This document shows, one piece after another, positions 1-7,527 of a stretch of 32,478 nucleotides of DNA (position 1 is its first letter; each line of letters opens with the position of its first letter). The notes under the pieces were generated by a model. It ran no database searches and was not told where the DNA came from. It saw only the letters and a program-made list of their open reading frames with translations. The position numbers and the translations under genes are program-made. Origin of the DNA: Candidatus Omnitrophota bacterium (GTDB lineage: Bacteria; Omnitrophota; Gorgyraeia; Zapsychrales; Zapsychraceae); the NCBI GenBank assembly GCA_021108075.1, contig JAIORP010000156.1:1-32478 (forward strand), in the 5' to 3' direction.

Positions 1-53
1 CCGGAATGAGTGGTCGATGTGGGCCGGAATGGGTGGTCGATGTGGGCCGGAAT
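1..53. repeat. 23-bp tandem direct repeats, possible IS21-type transposon end
   Basis: Two 23-bp units (1-23 and 24-46) differ at one base and are followed by a third partial unit that begins CCGGAAT at 47. Each contains the core CCGGAATGGGTGGTCGATG. Multiple short direct repeats are known at the ends of IS21-family elements, and this core resembles such ends from memory. No transposase is visible because the window starts here, so the identity is an inference. Confidence 0.4.
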
Positions 54-189
54 ACGCACTCTGACCCAGATCTGCCAGATTTCTGCCAAGAATGGCACCA
101 CAAAGTACCAAAATAGACCAATTTAGGAAGCAATGAAAAGCTTAATTTCAGTACCGATTGCAGAGTAAAAGGAGAAGGTTATCGTCGAC

Positions 190-226
190 AAAAAACCCGA
201 GCTCGTCGTTAAACGAACTCGGGTTA
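190..226 (-). terminator. Rho-independent terminator downstream of the tRNA-Asp fragment
   Basis: A GC-rich inverted repeat (AACCCGAG pairing with CTCGGGTT, extended by about five further pairs) is followed on the minus strand by a run of T residues. It sits just after the CCA end of the tRNA-Asp fragment and has the same arrangement as the terminator after the intact initiator tRNA at 2.2 kb. It probably belonged to the original tRNA transcription unit. Confidence 0.7.
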
Positions 227-228
227 AA

Positions 229-280
229 TGGCGGGGTTGACGAGATTTGAACTCGCGACCTCCTGCGTGATAGGCAGGTG
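229..280 (-). pseudogene. 3' fragment of tRNA-Asp (anticodon arm to CCA)
   Basis: On the minus strand this stretch matches the 3' part of tRNA-Asp: the anticodon stem CCTGC/GCAGG, the variable region, the T arm GCGAG-TTCAAAT-CTCGT, a 3' acceptor strand with discriminator G and an encoded CCA. The D arm and 5' acceptor strand are absent; the sequence beyond 280 is unrelated and AT-rich. The anticodon loop reads CTATCAC, giving ATC where tRNA-Asp normally has GTC, so the fragment would not be functional. A tRNA 3' end left alone at an island border is a classic attachment-site scar. No integrase is visible. Confidence 0.7.
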
Positions 281-384
281 ATCTATATAATTCTTATAAA
301 ATAGGTAGATTCCAGTTTCTAGTGTTGCCTCTACTTGCAAGTTGTATCATTTTTTGGGGATACGCCTGAAGGTTGGCACCCATT

Positions 385-567
385 TTAGAAAATCATTAAA
401 GTATGACAAAATGTCATCTGGTATTCGAATAGGTCTTCTTCCCGTAACCACTCAACGATGGGGTCTTGTGGAGCGCCCAACGCGACACCAACCACGCCAA
501 ATAGCGATAGTGTTCGACGCGCGATTTCGTTGGATCCTCTTACTTAATCTGATTGTCTATCCTCCAT
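385..567 (-). pseudogene. Broken cassette gene, DUF4272-like fragment
   Basis: The frame opens with an ATG at 567, about 20 bp after an attC core, reads seven codons and hits an in-frame TAA at 546-544. It then continues in the same frame as a protein-like stretch (IARRTLSLFGVVGVALGAP, then VEWLREEDL) to a TAA at 387-385. The composition and the pattern RR-x-LxLFxVVGVxLGAP followed by WLREE resemble DUF4272-type proteins, from memory. The C-terminal two thirds expected for that family are missing. This is best read as a degraded third cassette. A nonstandard restart after the TAA cannot be excluded. Confidence 0.4.
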
Positions 568-587
568 TATAATCTCTCTCGTATGAC

Positions 588-687
588 ACCTAACGGTGGA
601 ACTAAGCTGCCGTAGCGTGGCGCGAGCTTTGCCATTGCAGCAAAGAACGTGACACGCGTGTGCGGTCGGCTTTAGTGTCTTGTTACA
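588..687 (-). other. attC-like integron recombination site
   Basis: Read on the minus strand, the site begins 7 nt after the stop of the 207-codon cassette gene with an R'' box TGTAACA and ends about 100 bp later with an R' box GTTAGGT. The flanking inner boxes are imperfectly complementary (CTAAAGCCG against CGGCAGCTTAG), giving the typical folded attC with an unpaired base. The central part contains further inverted sequence. Position directly after a stop codon and orientation both match an integron cassette. Confidence 0.75.
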
Positions 688-694
688 CTTTCCT

Positions 695-1318
695 TTATTC
701 ATCCAGTTCTCGATGAGAAGTTGATTCCTCATCTATCCAGTCTTCCTCCTCCCATGTCATACCGTGGCGCCCGGGAACTTTCCTTGTAGGTCCTGCGCTA
801 TAGCTCGAACAGGACTTGGGACCATAACACCAGGTTTCAAATCTGAATTTTAGTCTTGAGGGATTCCATTGATCTATCATTATTTCTACCGGCATTTTAC
901 ACCCCCAAATACAGCTTTGGCACTTTTGCTCATATGTCCTGGCTGCCATCCTTCGGTGTCCCCGCTGTCGGTATGTTTCAAGAGTGGGGGTAAGACTAGT
1001 CCAGGGTGGAGGCTTTTGATTTGCACCTGAACCTCGATCAAGGATCCTGAGCTTACTTGCCTTATAATATTCTGCAAGCTCCAACCTTTGATCCGAAACC
1101 GGTTCTGCCATTCCCTCTACCTTGTCACCGACTTGAAAACCATGCTTATCTTGAGCGGCCTTCCCAATAGCTACCTTGAAATCCTGGCTAACCTCATCAA
1201 CTCTGCCTTGGAGAATAAGTACGTAACCTAGATATGAATGCGACCGCGTATCAAAGGAGCGCATTAACCGGATCCTAGGTTGCACCCCCACTATTGTACC
1301 TTGCCAAGCGATTTTCAA
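695..1318 (-). CDS. Conserved hypothetical cassette protein with Cys cluster
   Basis: This 207-residue soluble protein has no signal peptide or membrane segment. The N-terminal part (about 1-95) looks like a small beta-rich domain; the C-terminal part (about 115-195) carries Cys133, Cys136, Cys140, Cys164 and Cys170 (CxxCxxxC and CxxxxxC), a likely metal-binding site, followed by a Trp- and acid-rich tail. I recognise it as a widespread conserved hypothetical family but know no function. It is flanked by attC-like sites at 588-687 and 1337-1397, both oriented with the gene, so it is an integron cassette. Start at ATG 1318, just inside the cassette boundary, is the natural choice. No promoter is apparent, as expected for cassette genes. 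Confidence 0.75.
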   Translation of the reverse strand: MKIAWQGTIVGVQPRIRLMRSFDTRSHSYLGYVLILQGRVDEVSQDFKVAIGKAAQDKHGFQVGDKVEGMAEPVSDQRLELAEYYKASKLRILDRGSGANQKPPPWTSLTPTLETYRQRGHRRMAARTYEQKCQSCIWGCKMPVEIMIDQWNPSRLKFRFETWCYGPKSCSSYSAGPTRKVPGRHGMTWEEEDWIDEESTSHRELDE

Positions 1319-1336
1319 ACTAGATCCTTTTTAGAA

Positions 1337-1397
1337 GTGTAACGCCGGCGCATCACCGGCTCCGCAAAGCGGTGTCCATGTGAATGCGCTTGTTATA
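1337..1397 (-). other. attC-like integron recombination site, 61 bp
   Basis: On the minus strand the site starts 3 nt after the stop of the next cassette gene. R'' is TATAACA, followed by GCGCATTCA, a central hairpin around CCGCTTTGCGG, then TGATGCGC and R' GTTACAC. Length, the imperfect internal palindrome and AAC/GTT termini are textbook for a short attC. It separates the 207-codon and 134-codon cassette genes. Confidence 0.8.
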
Positions 1398-1400
1398 TGC

Positions 1401-1805
1401 TTACTCTTTGTCCTTAGATTGCTCAATTTGTTGCTCTAGCTTATCAACACATGAATTAAGGAATGCACGCAAGCATGTAGGTGAACAAAAATAAATACTA
1501 TATTGGCCACCAACAACATCATTTGCAACCATAATATGGCCTTCTGTATCTGGATGAATACCCAAACCACCCTCATCCTTATGTGCTCCGTGCCAAAACA
1601 CATCGAGAAATCCCGACATTCTATCCGAAGATCCTGAACTCTCTTTATCATTTTCATCTGTGAGCAAAGCACCGCCCATAATTCCAGCAAAAGAATGGGG
1701 CTCAAAAACTTTATTTTCTTTGCACCAAGGGCAGATAGCTTTGTCAGGAAAATTTGATTGCTCTCCCTCCACCAAAAGAACTTTTATATATTTTATTTTT
1801 TGCAT
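1401..1805 (-). CDS. Hypothetical cassette protein with two CxxC-type motifs
   Basis: This is a 134-residue soluble protein of unknown function. A CPWC motif lies near residues 25-28 and a second cysteine pair (CSPTC) near 107-111 next to a C-terminal helical segment, suggesting one structural zinc site formed by distant halves. The start ATG at 1805 overlaps the attC-like core GTTATAT, and the stop is 3 nt before the attC at 1337-1397, so the gene fills its cassette exactly. There is no Shine-Dalgarno sequence of its own in the cassette, which is common for integron genes relying on an external promoter. No homologue is recognised. Confidence 0.7.
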   Translation of the reverse strand: MQKIKYIKVLLVEGEQSNFPDKAICPWCKENKVFEPHSFAGIMGGALLTDENDKESSGSSDRMSGFLDVFWHGAHKDEGGLGIHPDTEGHIMVANDVVGGQYSIYFCSPTCLRAFLNSCVDKLEQQIEQSKDKE

Positions 1806-1844
1806 ATAACAATTAATGTACGGTTTTCCGTTTAAGCGTTCAGG
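1804..1844 (-). other. Probable short attC or degenerate attI/attC boundary
   Basis: Read on the minus strand, CCTGAAC is followed by TTAA, ACGG, a four-base loop, CCGT, TTAA and the core GTTATAT. AAC pairs with GTT, TTAA with TTAA and ACGG with CCGT, so the stretch can fold like a very short attC. The 5' box departs from the consensus RYYYAAC. It marks the upstream border of the 134-codon cassette. No integrase gene follows. Confidence 0.45.
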
Positions 1845-2195
1845 ACGAACAAAGAATCCATCCTACTGTGTTATTTTATATCAAAATAGTGCTAATTTCG
1901 TCATAAGGATAGATCCAGTAAGTCGCTTTTTGTCTGTAATATCAATTATCAAATATTGCGTATATCATGGGATATAGTCATCCGATATTATCCTCCCCCA
2001 AGAATATATACAAACATTCTAATCACCATCCAGTTCCTTGTCAATGACCTGAGGCCACCTTAAAAGGCTCTAAAAAGACAGTTAGCCGCATAAAAAAAAT
2101 TATTAGTATCTTAGGGATACTTTTCGTGGCGTATTCGTGGCGGTAAAGCAGCAAAAATAAAGTTATTTTAGACAAATGCGTATAAAAGCCCACAA
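1845..2195. other. AT-rich non-coding stretch at the cassette cluster border
   Basis: About 350 bp between the outermost attC-like site and the initiator tRNA terminator. It is AT-rich, with a near-repeat TTCGTGGCG spaced 10 bp apart near 2118-2136. No integrase, no convincing ORF and no promoter were seen. A 64-codon frame here runs through the tRNA terminator and is not credible. Confidence 0.5.
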
Positions 2196-2233
2196 AAAGG
2201 AAAACCCCATTTCTCGTCGAGAAACGGGGTTTC
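2196..2233 (-). terminator. Rho-independent terminator of initiator tRNA
   Basis: On the minus strand the inverted repeat AAACCCCG-TTTCTCG pairs with CGAGAAATGGGGTTT (one mismatch) around a tiny loop and leads into TTTTCC and TTTTT. It starts 4 bp after the tRNA CCA end. Confidence 0.75.
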
Positions 2234-2236
2234 AAA

Positions 2237-2313
<77 letters not shown>

Positions 2314-2468
2314 AGTTCCGTTTGATTGGAATCGCCAGGCAGGATGTCGTTCACTCCCCCGCGAAATCTATTTTATCAGTACCTGATCTATGCCGCAGCG
2401 GCAGTCCAACAAGGTTCGTTCAAGGACAAATCTCATTGCAACATCATCAGATACGGTCTTTATTGTTC

Positions 2469-2762
2469 CTATTGCTCCTGGGCCATCCGGGCGTTCAAGG
2501 ATTCAATCCGGTAAATGATCTCGCCTTCTTTCACCAGACCCATTTTCTCCCGCGCGATTTTTTCCAAATACTCCGGATCATCGTTCAGCAGCCGCCGTTC
2601 TTCAGCAAGCTCCCGGTTCATATCGTGCAGTTGAACAATTTCCCGCTCATAGTTCGAATTCTTCTGCCGCAAATCCTGAATTCTGGTATAGGACGGGATA
2701 AAAACAATAAAAACTATAATAACAAAGATCAAAAAAATTAAAAATCGTTTGCCGTTGCCCAT
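2469..2762 (-). CDS. ftsB: Septum formation initiator FtsB/DivIC family
   Basis: This 97-residue protein has one N-terminal membrane helix (about 7-24), a coiled coil (about 27-60) and the family's C-terminal motif DPEYLEKIAREKMGLVKEGE (62-81). FtsB/DivIC proteins join FtsL and FtsQ/DivIB in the divisome and link septal peptidoglycan synthesis to Z-ring assembly. The gene lies 56 bp downstream of eno on the same strand, the same eno-ftsB order as in proteobacteria, which supports FtsB over an unrelated coiled-coil protein. Length is typical. The start ATG at 2762 places the Lys/Arg-containing head before the membrane helix. Expression is probably by read-through from eno. Confidence 0.9.
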   Translation of the reverse strand: MGNGKRFLIFLIFVIIVFIVFIPSYTRIQDLRQKNSNYEREIVQLHDMNRELAEERRLLNDDPEYLEKIAREKMGLVKEGEIIYRIESLNARMAQEQ

Positions 2763-2818
2763 AAAACCTTGAGAATTATTTGGTTAATGATGACATATTG
2801 TAACACCAAAAAGGTTAT

Positions 2819-4090
2819 TTACCAAATCTTTCCCCACAGCGAACCGGCGTAAACGGCCTTGTCGCCTAATTCTTCTTCAATGCGCAACAACTCATTGTAC
2901 TTCGCCAGGCGGTCCGTGCGTGATAATGACCCGGTCTTAATCTGCCCCACTCCTGTGGCCACGGCCAAATGCGCGATCGTTACGTCTTCGGTCTCACCTG
3001 AACGGTGTGAAATAATCGAGGTGTACTTATTTTGCTTGGCTAAATTGATCGTGTCCAAGGTTTCCGACAGGCTGCCGATTTGGTTCACTTTGATCAAGAT
3101 CGAGTTAGCGGCCTTCTGGTCAATGCCCTGCTGCAATCGCTTGACATTGGTCACGAACAAGTCATCTCCGACGAGCTGAACACCTTCACCGATCTTTTCG
3201 GTCATCTCAATCCAGCCGGCCCAATCGTTTTCATCCAAACCGTCTTCAATCGAAATGAGCGGACATTCCTTGAGCATTTTGGCATAAACATCAATCAATT
3301 CCGACGCCGCGATATCTTCCCCATTGTAATTGTATTTTCCGTCCTGACAGAATTCGGATGAAGCCGCGTCCAGAGCGATGAACACGTCCTTATCGGCTTT
3401 ATACCCGGCTTTCTCAATCGCCTCGAGGATGAGTGTGATCGCTTCCTCATTGCTTTTCAAACTGGGAGCAAAACCGCCTTCGTCACCGATCGACGTGGAA
3501 TACCCCTTGCTCTTTAAAATCGCCTTGAGGTTATGAAACACTTCACAGGCCATGCGCATGCATTCAGAAAATGTCGGCGCGCCTAACGGGGCAATCATAA
3601 ATTCCTGAATATCCAGATTATTATCCGCGTGCACACCACCGTTTAAAATATTCATCAAAGGAACCGGCAAAATTTTCGCGTCATCTCCGCCGAGATACTT
3701 GTATAAAGGGACCTGCTCTTCTTTGGCCGCCGCTTTAGCCACTGCCATCGAAGCCCCTAAAATCGCATTGGCCCCCAGCTTTCCTTTATTATCCGTTCCG
3801 TCTAAATCATTGAGCACCCTGTCAATCGCCTTGAAATCCGGTTCTTGTCCCAGCATCTTTTCCGCGATAAACGTATTCACATTACTAACCGCCCTGGTTA
3901 CACCCTTGCCCATGTATTGAGCCTGATCACCGTCACGCAACTCAATGGCTTCGTGCTCACCCGTGGAAGCCCCTGATGGAACGGCAGCGCGGCCCAGCAC
4001 GCCCGATTCAAGCGTGACATCAACCTCAACCGTCGGATTACCCCGGGAATCGATAATTTGACGACCTTTAACTTTGGCTATTTTTGACAT
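2819..4090 (-). CDS. eno: Enolase (phosphopyruvate hydratase)
   Basis: Enolase converts 2-phosphoglycerate to phosphoenolpyruvate in glycolysis. The 423-residue protein has the full set of active-site residues: His154, Glu163, Glu204 (IGDEGG), metal ligands Asp241, Glu282 (SIEDGL) and Asp309, Lys334, His362 (SHRSGETED) and Lys385 ([10 protein letters not shown]). I chose the ATG at 4090 rather than an upstream in-frame start at 4159 because [20 protein letters not shown] is the normal N terminus and AAAGGA lies about 7 bp before it. The extra 23 residues would form an AT-rich, hydrophobic, unfamiliar leader. It is cytoplasmic and heads a likely eno-ftsB unit. Confidence 0.97.
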   Translation of the reverse strand: MSKIAKVKGRQIIDSRGNPTVEVDVTLESGVLGRAAVPSGASTGEHEAIELRDGDQAQYMGKGVTRAVSNVNTFIAEKMLGQEPDFKAIDRVLNDLDGTDNKGKLGANAILGASMAVAKAAAKEEQVPLYKYLGGDDAKILPVPLMNILNGGVHADNNLDIQEFMIAPLGAPTFSECMRMACEVFHNLKAILKSKGYSTSIGDEGGFAPSLKSNEEAITLILEAIEKAGYKADKDVFIALDAASSEFCQDGKYNYNGEDIAASELIDVYAKMLKECPLISIEDGLDENDWAGWIEMTEKIGEGVQLVGDDLFVTNVKRLQQGIDQKAANSILIKVNQIGSLSETLDTINLAKQNKYTSIISHRSGETEDVTIAHLAVATGVGQIKTGSLSRTDRLAKYNELLRIEEELGDKAVYAGSLWGKIW

Positions 4091-4221
4091 AATGCGATCC
4101 TTTGTGTATATAAAATTTATAAACAAAATAAAAAAACTCAGCACTGTTAAACGAGCCACAAATTAACATATTTTGAAATCAAAGTCAAGGGTTATTCTCA
4201 ATCAAATGAATACAGATAATA

Positions 4222-4325
4222 ATACCAATCCCATTAAATAATGACCAAACCCAGTTTTGCTTTTCTCGACGATTTAACGAGAATATCAGAATTAAGATAG
4301 AACAATTTATTAATGGATTTGGTAT
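4222..4325. repeat. MITE-like palindromic repeat, copy 1 (104 bp, long form)
   Basis: Termini are ATACCAATCCCATTAA and TTAATGGATTTGGTAT, inverted with two mismatches. The centre holds a second hairpin, TTCTCG-ACGATTTAA-CGAGAA. It lies between eno and the plus-strand protease unit. It is nearly identical to the copy at 7365-7468 and related to three others in the window. Confidence 0.85.
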
Positions 4326-4370
4326 AAAACTATGAAGATAGTTATATATTTTTATATATATTTCGTGTTT

Positions 4371-4398
4371 TTGAACCCATTGTGATATACTTTATAAA
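4371..4398 (+). promoter_or_regulatory. Candidate sigma70 promoter for the small ORF and FtsH-like gene
   Basis: TTGAAC (4371-4376), a 16-bp spacer and TATAAA (4393-4398) fit a sigma70-type promoter. An overlapping alternative -10, TATACT, starts at 4386. The expected transcript start near 4405 leaves only about 8 nt before the GTG of the small ORF. Confidence 0.45.
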
Positions 4399-4412
4399 GT
4401 TCTGCGCCTATC

Positions 4413-4553
4413 GTGAAAAAAAAGACGCGTTCTCCCGCGCCAAGGATTCAAAAAAATCTGTACGGGGCCCTGACAAAGCAGGACATCCGCCGCGGCGCGG
4501 ATAAAAACAAATATTTGATAACAGGTCTAAATGCAAAAAGAGGTTTTATATGA
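4413..4553 (+). CDS. Small basic protein, translationally coupled to the FtsH-like gene
   Basis: A 46-codon frame runs from GTG 4413 to TGA 4551-4553, and its stop overlaps the ATG of the protease gene (ATGA). The peptide is strongly basic, starts with KKKTR, and contains the segment NLYGALTKQDIRRGADKNKY, with no membrane segment. The Shine-Dalgarno sequence of the protease gene lies inside this frame, as expected for translational coupling. The frame's codon use resembles the neighbours' (GCG, CGC and GGC are common). No homologue is recognised. The weak start and missing Shine-Dalgarno sequence leave doubt; it might instead be a leader peptide. Confidence 0.5.
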   Translation: MKKKTRSPAPRIQKNLYGALTKQDIRRGADKNKYLITGLNAKRGFI

Positions 4554-6241
4554 ATCCATTAAAAATTCAAGTTTTCTTTAAATACAATTGGTGGAAAATC
4601 CTGCTGATACTCTTGCTGCTCTGCATCTTTCTGGCGATGTCCATCATGTTTTATTTCGGCTTTCAAAATTTCACGCAACTCGAATCCTTCAGCCGCCGTC
4701 AGCTCTTAGCCATGATGGGCATGTACATGATCATCGGGATCATCCAGGCCTTTGTTTTTGTCACCCTGATGCAGTTCGGGCATTATTTCATCATGTCCGG
4801 CGGGTTTTTGAACCGTTTGGGCAAAGAAAAAGTCGGCATTGCCAAGGCGAATGTCAAATGGGATGATGTCATCGGCATGGAATCAGCAAAAAAAGAGGCC
4901 TGGGAAATTGTCAAAATCCTCAAAGACCGCCACCTCGTGAAAAAAATCGGGGGGAAAATTATCAAAGGGACATTAATGATCGGGCCGCCGGGCTGCGGTA
5001 AGACGTATTTAGCCAAGGCGATCGCCAACGCCTGCGGGCTTCCGCTCTTGTCCGCGGTCGGCAGTGAGTTTGTCGGCATGTTCGTCGGTCAGGGCGCCGC
5101 CCAAATGCGTTCATTATTTAAACAGGCCCGTTACCAGGCGGAATTACACGGCGGATGCATTATTTTTATCGACGAAATTGATTCTTTTGCCCGTCCAAGA
5201 ATGGCGGACACCGGTTTTGGCGGCGGGATCAGCCATAACGCGACCATCAACCAGTTCCTAACCGAGATGGACGGACTGCGCCAGAAAGAAAATAATATCG
5301 CGATCATTGCGGCGACAAACGTGGGCGAACATCAGCTCGACTCCGCCCTCATCCGGGCCGGACGGTTTGACCGTAAAGTCCATGTGCACCAGCCGAATTT
5401 GAAAGAACGCCGCGACCTGTTTGATTTTTATCTCGATAAAGTCAATTGCGACAAATCCATCAATGCCAGTGTCATGGCCCGGCGCACATTGGGCTTCAGC
5501 GCGGCTGACATTGACGCTTTGGTGCGCGAGGCGAGCATCATCGCCTTACGCGACGGCAACCGCGATCTGATCATACAAAAAGACCTTTCAGAGGCCTTTG
5601 AACGGATCGCCTATGGCATGAAATCCAATATCATCATGACAGACGAAGATAAGTTATGGACAGCCTATCATGAAACCGGTCACGCAGTCATCGCCTACTT
5701 GTTCCACCCCAAAGACGATGTCATCAAGGCCTCCATCATTCCCCGCAAAGGCTTCCTGGGATTTGTTTCGCACCGATCCGAAGAAGAATCCTACAGCACA
5801 AACAGGGATGAACTGCTCGCCGACATCAAAATTTCGGTAGCCAGTTATGTTGCGGAAAGAATAAAATTCGGCACCACCACGACCGGTGTGGGCGGCGGGC
5901 CCGGCAGCGATTTCTATAACGCCATGTCCAAGGCCCGGCGGATGGCCTGGAGCTATGGCATGGGCAAATCCGGCCTGATCGGGGATTTCCATACTTACAA
6001 TGATTTTTATCGCTTCAACACGTCACAAAAGACCATGGAAAAACTCGAAGAGGACGTGCAGGATATCATGCAGACCTGCATCAAGGCGGTCGAAGAACAA
6101 TTAACCCGGCACCGTGAATTGTTTGAACATTTCGCGCAGGAATTATTGACCACGGAAGATCTCGAGTACGACCAGATCCAACTGATCTTCAGCAAATTTA
6201 ATGTAAAACCATTGTCCGGCCGTGTACCGTTTAAGATATAA
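4550..6241 (+). CDS. Compact FtsH-like membrane AAA+ zinc metalloprotease
   Basis: This 563-residue membrane-anchored AAA+ protease should unfold and degrade membrane and cytoplasmic proteins. Two membrane helices (about 17-37 and 56-80) flank a loop of only about 18 residues, against roughly 70 in standard FtsH. The AAA module has Walker A GPPGCGKT (145-152), the pore loop MFVG (177-180), Walker B IIFIDEID (204-211) and RAGRFDR (269-275). The protease domain has HETGH (374-378) and a downstream zinc-ligand candidate, Asp454. AAAGAGG precedes the ATG at 4550, which overlaps the stop of a 46-codon ORF. The missing extracytoplasmic domain and GPGSD in place of the usual zinc-ligand context suggest a divergent paralogue, so I do not name it ftsH outright. 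Confidence 0.9.
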   Translation: MNPLKIQVFFKYNWWKILLILLLLCIFLAMSIMFYFGFQNFTQLESFSRRQLLAMMGMYMIIGIIQAFVFVTLMQFGHYFIMSGGFLNRLGKEKVGIAKANVKWDDVIGMESAKKEAWEIVKILKDRHLVKKIGGKIIKGTLMIGPPGCGKTYLAKAIANACGLPLLSAVGSEFVGMFVGQGAAQMRSLFKQARYQAELHGGCIIFIDEIDSFARPRMADTGFGGGISHNATINQFLTEMDGLRQKENNIAIIAATNVGEHQLDSALIRAGRFDRKVHVHQPNLKERRDLFDFYLDKVNCDKSINASVMARRTLGFSAADIDALVREASIIALRDGNRDLIIQKDLSEAFERIAYGMKSNIIMTDEDKLWTAYHETGHAVIAYLFHPKDDVIKASIIPRKGFLGFVSHRSEEESYSTNRDELLADIKISVASYVAERIKFGTTTTGVGGGPGSDFYNAMSKARRMAWSYGMGKSGLIGDFHTYNDFYRFNTSQKTMEKLEEDVQDIMQTCIKAVEEQLTRHRELFEHFAQELLTTEDLEYDQIQLIFSKFNVKPLSGRVPFKI

Positions 6242-6312
6242 GAATAAATGATATAAACATTCTTATTTTTTGGCAACTTAAAGCTTATGGCTCGATAACT
6301 TTATTATTCAAC

Positions 6313-7365
6313 ATGCATTTATTTCGTCAACAATTTATCCTTTCCATCATTTGCTGCGCTGTAATAACCCTGTGCGGGTGTGATCTGGCCGCTCTCAGAG
6401 GAAAAGCAACACCGGGGATCACATTAGATGAGGCGAATAAAAAATTTATCCGCCTCTGCGAGCAGACACTGGAAATGACACCGGTCCTGCGCAAAGAACA
6501 AAACACCTTATGGATTTATTTTCCGATGGAAGGCCCTATTCTGGACATTATCCCCTCGCCATTGGGCCCCAGCAAATCCAATCAACCGACGAGAAAAGCC
6601 GCCATCAAATACCTGGACGTGGTTTATGACCAGCGCGCCTTTGTCATCGAGTTTGATATCGCCGGAGAAAAGTCTTATCCGATAGATTATGGCTACACCT
6701 CCGGATTTTCCAAAATCTATCAGCGCATCCAGTCCAAAGTGATTGAAGCCACGCAGCAGACCTACTTCGAAATCGAAAAAGTCCCGGGTGACGTTGAGTA
6801 CAAACACCCGCTCAAAAAACAAACCCACAGGCGACTGGTGAAATCCTATGTTAAGACCGACAAGGCCCCGGAGTTTCTGGCCCTGGTCATTGCTGATATC
6901 AATAAAGGCATTGAAGTTGTATCGTTCCTCTACCTCAACGACCTGAAACGCGTCATGTCCAAACTGCAGAGCATCACCCCGGAGGAATACCGCCGCCGTT
7001 ATGTCACAGAATTGCGTGGCGGCACGCAAATCGTGGATGATAAGACCGGGTCGCACATCAAATACCGCCCGCTTCCATTGAGTGAATTTATCGCCCGTCA
7101 GATTAAGAACCGCATTGACTATCAGTACAAAAAAAGTTCTTTCCCTCCGCATAATGTGGCCAAGTTGGAAATACTGAACCAGACCTACCAGACCATGCAG
7201 GCCTATGCGTTCAAGGAATACGATAAGATCTACGTCTATGATCTGGCGACCTCCCTGGAGATGGAAGTCACACCCGAGGAGCTTTCCAAATACGCGATTG
7301 AAGCGCCGGAGAGAAAAGGACAATATTTTATTCTGGAATTTAATCCTGAGGGAATCGTGAAGTAA
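6313..7365 (+). CDS. Putative lipoprotein of unknown function
   Basis: The 350-residue protein begins with a hydrophobic signal peptide ending in the lipobox LCGC, with Cys23 as the predicted lipidated residue and Asp24 at +2. Asp at +2 retains lipoproteins in the inner membrane in E. coli; whether that rule holds here is unknown. The mature part is hydrophilic, rich in Lys, Tyr and charged residues, with no repeats and no domain I recognise. It lies 71 bp downstream of the protease gene on the same strand and could be co-transcribed. The stop codon TAA overlaps the first base of a palindromic repeat (7365-7468), and a strong bidirectional terminator follows. No clear Shine-Dalgarno sequence precedes the ATG at 6313. 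Confidence 0.75.
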   Translation: MHLFRQQFILSIICCAVITLCGCDLAALRGKATPGITLDEANKKFIRLCEQTLEMTPVLRKEQNTLWIYFPMEGPILDIIPSPLGPSKSNQPTRKAAIKYLDVVYDQRAFVIEFDIAGEKSYPIDYGYTSGFSKIYQRIQSKVIEATQQTYFEIEKVPGDVEYKHPLKKQTHRRLVKSYVKTDKAPEFLALVIADINKGIEVVSFLYLNDLKRVMSKLQSITPEEYRRRYVTELRGGTQIVDDKTGSHIKYRPLPLSEFIARQIKNRIDYQYKKSSFPPHNVAKLEILNQTYQTMQAYAFKEYDKIYVYDLATSLEMEVTPEELSKYAIEAPERKGQYFILEFNPEGIVK

Positions 7366-7468
7366 TACCAATTCCATTAAATAATGACCAAAACCAATTC
7401 TGCTTTTCTCGACGATTTAGCGAGAATATCAGAATTAAGATAGAACCCTTTATTAATGGATTTGGTAT
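7365..7468. repeat. MITE-like palindromic repeat, copy 2 (104 bp, long form)
   Basis: It starts with ATACCAATTCCATTAAATAA and ends with TTAATGGATTTGGTAT, with the internal TTCTCG...CGAGAA hairpin. Its first base is the last base of the lipoprotein gene stop codon, and its 3' end touches the terminator hairpin at 7469. Confidence 0.85.
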
Positions 7469-7527
7469 AAAAAGTAGGGACGGTTGGTCCTTTATTAAAT
7501 AAAGCACCCAACCGTCCCTACTTTTTT
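7469..7527. terminator. Bidirectional terminator, GTAGGGACGG repeat family
   Basis: A perfect inverted repeat of about 19 bp (AAAAAGTAGGGACGGTTGG and its complement) encloses an AT-rich loop, with A and T runs at both ends. It therefore terminates transcripts from both the lipoprotein gene on the plus strand and purN on the minus strand, whose stop codon it overlaps. One arm recurs near 9542-9561 next to a gene remnant, so it may be a dispersed repeat co-opted as a terminator. Confidence 0.8.

Noticed and set aside
229..330. tRNA-Asp considered as an intact or intron-containing gene
   Set aside because: No 5' half with a complementary acceptor strand (GGGGTTG) was found upstream on the minus strand, and the anticodon is not a normal one.
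342..572. Plus-strand 76-codon frame
   Set aside because: It runs antisense over the degraded third cassette, has no ribosome binding site and no protein-like pattern.
2041..2235. Minus-strand 64-codon frame upstream of the cassette cluster
   Set aside because: It begins inside the initiator tRNA terminator and reads low-complexity AT-rich sequence.
6508..7377. Long antisense frame (289 codons) opposite the lipoprotein gene
   Set aside because: The plus-strand frame has a signal peptide, lipobox and normal composition. The antisense frame is a shadow of codon bias and runs into the repeat.
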